The translations under genes were made by a program, and so were the position numbers. Source: JABFRJ01 sp031379035 (GTDB taxonomy: Bacteria > Pseudomonadota > Alphaproteobacteria > Rhizobiales > Hyphomicrobiaceae). From it: 64,000 nucleotides of DNA. The DNA lies in NCBI GenBank assembly GCA_031379035.1, contig JANNEU010000083.1:5797-69796 (forward strand), in the 5' to 3' direction. The notes below the pieces were generated by a model. It saw only the letters and a list, made by a program, of their open reading frames with translations, was not told where the DNA came from and did no database searches. Positions 61,740-64,000 of this stretch are shown here, in pieces. Within the stretch, counting starts at the first letter, position 1; each line of letters begins with the position of its first letter.

Positions 61740-62257
61740 ACCGGCCGGCGACTTATCCATTTTCGTGCGAGCGGTTTGACCTCGCGCCGCTGCGCACCGG
61801 GGCGCAATTGTCTCTCGCACCGATGACGGTGGCGGCGGCGGCAGTGCTGGGGCCGGCGGTGGCGGCCATTGGCCCATGGGCGCACTATGGGTTCCCAGCG
61901 ACGCGGCTGACGGAGCAGTTGGCGAAAACAAGCGATGGGGCTGTGCGCTATCAGGTGCTGGCGGATGGCGGGGTGGTTGGCGCCGTATTGATCCGGTCGC
62001 CGTGGCTGGCGGGGCCTTATTTGCAAATGCTGGCGTTGTTACCGGCGATCCAGGGGCAAGGGGGCGGCGCGGCCATTCTTGACTGGTATGAGCGCACGGC
62101 GCGGGCGGGGGAGGTGCGGAGCGTTTGGTTGTGCGTGACGGGCGCTAACACCAACGCGCAGCGGTTCTATAAGCGGCATGGGTATGCGCTGGCCGGCACG
62201 CTGCCTGATCTGATGCGTGATGGCGACGACGAGTTGTTGATGCGGAAGCGGCTCTAG
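61736..62257 (+). CDS. GNAT family N-acetyltransferase
   Basis: The 173-aa product has LQMLALLPAIQGQGGGAAIL (motif A with Q-x-x-G-x-G) and GANTNAQRFYKRHGYALAGT (motif B). It starts at ATGA on the methyltransferase stop, so the two are coupled. Substrate unknown. Confidence 0.83.
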   Translation: MNRPATYPFSCERFDLAPLRTGAQLSLAPMTVAAAAVLGPAVAAIGPWAHYGFPATRLTEQLAKTSDGAVRYQVLADGGVVGAVLIRSPWLAGPYLQMLALLPAIQGQGGGAAILDWYERTARAGEVRSVWLCVTGANTNAQRFYKRHGYALAGTLPDLMRDGDDELLMRKRL

Positions 62258-62467
62258 GTCTGGAGCGGAAACCCACCGCGCGTTAACTTTGATATTCGTG
62301 GATGCTGCTCGGGATCGTTGTGCATCTGGCACGCTTCGGGCGGCGGATTTCGCTTCGTTCCTAGGCCGTGCGCGTTGACGCAGGGAAGTGCGCCTGCCAG
62401 TTATTGGACCGTGATGGCGTGCGCGGTGGCTATCTTGCTCCGTGGGGCCTCAGCAGTCGGAATTCTC

Positions 62468-63037
62468 ATGCGCACCTTCGATGTCGATATTCTCATCGTG
62501 CCGGGCTGGACCAACTCTGGGCCAGACCATTGGCAGACGCGGTGGGAATCGCGGTTGAAGACGGCGCGGCGGGTTGTGCAGGCCAACTGGGAGCAGCCCA
62601 ATAAAAAGGCCTGGACCGATGCGGTTTTAAAGTCGGTGGCGGCGAGCACCAAGCCGGTTGTGCTGGTGGCGCATTCCTGCGGAGTGCCGACAGTCGTGCA
62701 TGCGGCGCAGCGGTTGCATGATGATCGTGTGGTCGGGGCGTTTCTGGTGGCCCCGCCGTCAGAGGCGGCCCTCGCCGAGTTCCCTGGGATGGACCCGACA
62801 TTTGCACCGTATCCGCGTGATCCGCTGCCGTTTCCGTCCCTGGTGGTGGCGAGCCGCAACGATATCTTCTGCCCCTATGATGAGGCGGGCGAGATGGCGC
62901 TCGACTGGGGATCAACGCTGGTGGATGCCGGTGACGTGGGCCACTTGAATTCGGCATCGGGGCATGGCCCCTGGCCCGAGGGCGCGATGCGCTTCGGGTG
63001 GTTTTTGAAGCAGCTCGGGAAAGAACGGGCGAAGTAG
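62468..63037 (+). CDS. RBBP9/YdeN-type alpha/beta hydrolase
   Basis: The 189-aa product is a serine hydrolase of the RBBP9 family: ILIVPGWTNSGPDHWQTRWE, the nucleophile Ser in VLVAHSCG, the acidic residue region SRNDIFCPYDEA and the His in DVGHLNSASGHGPWPEGAMR. Length fits the family. ATG 62468 starts the conserved fold; upstream frame to 62318 is not typical. Its last 78 bases are repeated at 63582-63659, beyond the toxin-antitoxin genes. Confidence 0.88.
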   Translation: MRTFDVDILIVPGWTNSGPDHWQTRWESRLKTARRVVQANWEQPNKKAWTDAVLKSVAASTKPVVLVAHSCGVPTVVHAAQRLHDDRVVGAFLVAPPSEAALAEFPGMDPTFAPYPRDPLPFPSLVVASRNDIFCPYDEAGEMALDWGSTLVDAGDVGHLNSASGHGPWPEGAMRFGWFLKQLGKERAK

Positions 63038-63049
63038 GCGTAGCTTACC

Positions 63050-63340
63050 TCAAATGATGTTCGGAAAATCGGCCCGTGCGTGAAGCACGCGAACGATCAA
63101 AATGTGATTGGCAACGATGGTGTAAAAGATCATGTGGGACTGGTTCGGAAAGCGCATCAGGCCCGGCCGAAGATCATCAGCCATCGAGCCAATACCCGGA
63201 AAGTCGGCAAGAACTTGAAACGTGCGCTCAAGCTTGGCGATGTATTTGATAACCTGATGCTCGCCGAACTTGGCGAGCGTATACCGAGCAATATCCGTGA
63301 CGTCGCTGTCGGCTTCGTTTGAAAGCCTATAGCTTGGCAT
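63050..63340 (-). CDS. ParE/RelE superfamily toxin
   Basis: The 96-aa product has YRLSNEADSDVTDIARYTLA, KLERTFQVLADFPGIGSMAD and the C-terminal IVANHILIVRVLHARADFPN, a clear ParE-type pattern (ParE toxins poison DNA gyrase; RelE relatives cut mRNA). The Met at 63340 is chosen; it overlaps the antitoxin 3' end by 14 bases. The gene ends 12 bases from the hydrolase stop, on the other strand. Confidence 0.87.
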   Translation of the reverse strand: MPSYRLSNEADSDVTDIARYTLAKFGEHQVIKYIAKLERTFQVLADFPGIGSMADDLRPGLMRFPNQSHMIFYTIVANHILIVRVLHARADFPNII

Positions 63341-63542
63341 GGACGCGCTCGGCGAGCGTGGCATCGAGGATTTCGTCCAGCGATCGCGAACTGACTCCCG
63401 AGTTCAGCCCTTGGTCGACCGCTGCGCGCATGCGTGCTTGACGCTCGGCCGCCGGGAGTTTTTCCCAAATGGCCAGCTCAGCGTCCGTCATCACGGCCTT
63501 GGGCCGAAGCAGATCGCCTGGTGTTTCAGCGTTGTCTGTCAT
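63327..63542 (-). CDS. ParD/addiction-module-type antitoxin
   Basis: The 71-aa product precedes and overlaps the toxin gene. It has DAELAIWEKLPAAERQARMR and a C-terminal SSRSLDEILDATLAERVHA, a short helical protein typical of ParE/RelE partners, perhaps of the CopG/ParD kind or of the addiction-module small-subunit kind. DNA-binding residues are not clear. Confidence 0.7.
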   Translation of the reverse strand: MTDNAETPGDLLRPKAVMTDAELAIWEKLPAAERQARMRAAVDQGLNSGVSSRSLDEILDATLAERVHAKL

Positions 63543-63581
63543 GAGACTTCGTTAGCACAATGTAGCGGTTGGCTCAACTCC

Positions 63582-63659
63582 GGCCACGGCCCCTGGCCCG
63601 AAGGTGCCATGCGGTTCGGGTGGTTCTTGAAGCAGCTCGGGAAAGAGTGGGCGAAGTAG
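63582..63659 (+). pseudogene. Second copy of the RBBP9-like hydrolase 3' end
   Basis: These 78 bases match the last 78 bases of the hydrolase gene (62960-63037) at 69 positions (88%). Eight of the nine differences fall in third codon positions and only one changes a residue (Arg to Trp); the reading frame and stop are kept. It has no gene start of its own and follows directly after the toxin-antitoxin genes. Confidence 0.85.
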
Positions 63660-63679
63660 AGAAGAGCCGCCTATTCCAT

Positions 63680-64000
63680 TCAGCCACCAAAGCCGACGAG
63701 GCGTTTGGTTTCGGTGAGAATGGGGTTCGCCACGGCTGCGGCACGCTCGGCGCCGTTCTTCAGAATGCGGTCGATCTCGGCGGGGTCGGCGGAGAGGCGG
63801 CGCATTTCGGCATTGACGGGTGTGAGTTTGGCGACGGCGAGATCGGCCAGGGCTTTCTTGAAGGTTGAGAACTGACTGCCGCCGAACTCGGTGAGCACCT
63901 GGGGCTTGTTGGTATTCTGCAAGGCCGCGTAGATGCCGACGAGGTTGTCGGCTTCGGGGCGTCCGGCGAGGCCGGCTTCTTCGGAGGGGATGCCGTCGGC
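63680..64000 (-). CDS. trpS: Tryptophanyl-tRNA synthetase, C-terminal part (partial)
   Basis: The frame runs off the right end of the window and shows the last 106 residues. It has RPEADNLVGIYAAL, VLTEFGGSQFSTFKKALADL and DRILKNGAERAAAVANPILT, as in bacterial TrpRS. The N-terminal active site (HIGH, KMSKS) is outside the window. Confidence 0.9.
   Translation of the reverse strand, partial: ADGIPSEEAGLAGRPEADNLVGIYAALQNTNKPQVLTEFGGSQFSTFKKALADLAVAKLTPVNAEMRRLSADPAEIDRILKNGAERAAAVANPILTETKRLVGFGG

Noticed and set aside
63339..63659. 106-aa plus-strand frame ending in the duplicated hydrolase tail
   Set aside because: Its first two thirds are antisense to the toxin-antitoxin genes; only the last 78 bases are hydrolase-derived, and it has no start of its own.

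Overview
The window is a chromosomal segment of a fairly GC-rich alphaproteobacterium, most likely a member of the Hyphomicrobiales (Rhizobiales). The evidence is the set of recognisable families and their order: a complete cpaA-F/tadBC pilus locus with a CtrA-type box, a TrcR (DUF1013) cell-cycle regulator beside the succinate dehydrogenase genes, a sucD...sucA-sucB-lpdA order, an Irr-type Fur protein, PhaB, and intergenic palindromes of the kind common in Rhizobiales. Genus cannot be fixed from the sequence alone. No rRNA, tRNA, CRISPR array, prophage or IS transposase was seen.

Layout. 1-9.0 kb: tight adherence (Flp) pilus assembly genes cpaA | cpaB-C-D-E-F-tadB-tadC; cpaA is separated from cpaB by a strong terminator. 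The pilin itself (57 aa) is about 14 kb away at 22.4-22.6 kb on the other strand. 9.1-14.1 kb: GST, ffh, acetyltransferase, rpsP, a GrlR-like ORF, rimM and a second acetyltransferase; trmD and rplS are absent from this cluster. 14.1-21.4 kb: trcR, then sdhC-D-A and sdhB, with sdhA and sdhB separated by a 2.9 kb islet holding a frameshifted nucleotidyltransferase gene and its small partner, a hicB-hicA module and a membrane protein. 21.5-27.2 kb: small secreted proteins, VOC protein, Flp pilin, phaB, an outer-membrane barrel protein preceded by a hexamer repeat, and sucD without sucC. 27.2-33.9 kb: sucA, sucB, a small unknown, lpdA (2-oxoglutarate dehydrogenase complex). 33.9-38.8 kb: DUF1003 protein, membrane-anchored SNase-like protein, orphan ABC solute-binding protein, and an HNH endonuclease gene bracketed by perfect 38-bp inverted repeats. 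39.1-42.3 kb: HMG-CoA lyase, CoA transferase, aldo/keto reductase. 42.3-52.3 kb: OafA-type acyltransferase, a Clp-N/proline-rich/transmembrane protein, argB, FkbM methyltransferase, pssA, irr, an SH3-like protein, a 2-hydroxyacid dehydrogenase and rpmF. 52.5-64 kb: a GGDEF/EAL protein with a degenerate GGDEF motif, an N-formylglutamate amidohydrolase fused in frame to DUF1244, DUF2167, a polysaccharide deacetylase, a probable glycosyltransferase, unknowns, a methyltransferase/GNAT pair, an RBBP9-like hydrolase, a ParDE-type toxin-antitoxin pair lying between two copies of the hydrolase 3' end, and the 3' end of trpS.

The core genes serve the TCA cycle (sdh, sucD, sucA/B, lpdA), translation and targeting (ffh, rpsP, rimM, rpmF, trpS) and pilus assembly. 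The accessory content sits in small islets inserted into or beside core operons. The most notable items are the toxin-antitoxin islet that splits sdhA from sdhB, the A7 frameshift in its nucleotidyltransferase, the toxin-antitoxin module between duplicated hydrolase tails, the HNH gene in inverted repeats, the amidohydrolase-DUF1244 fusion that keeps an internal ribosome binding site, and the Clp-N domain membrane protein without an ATPase domain.
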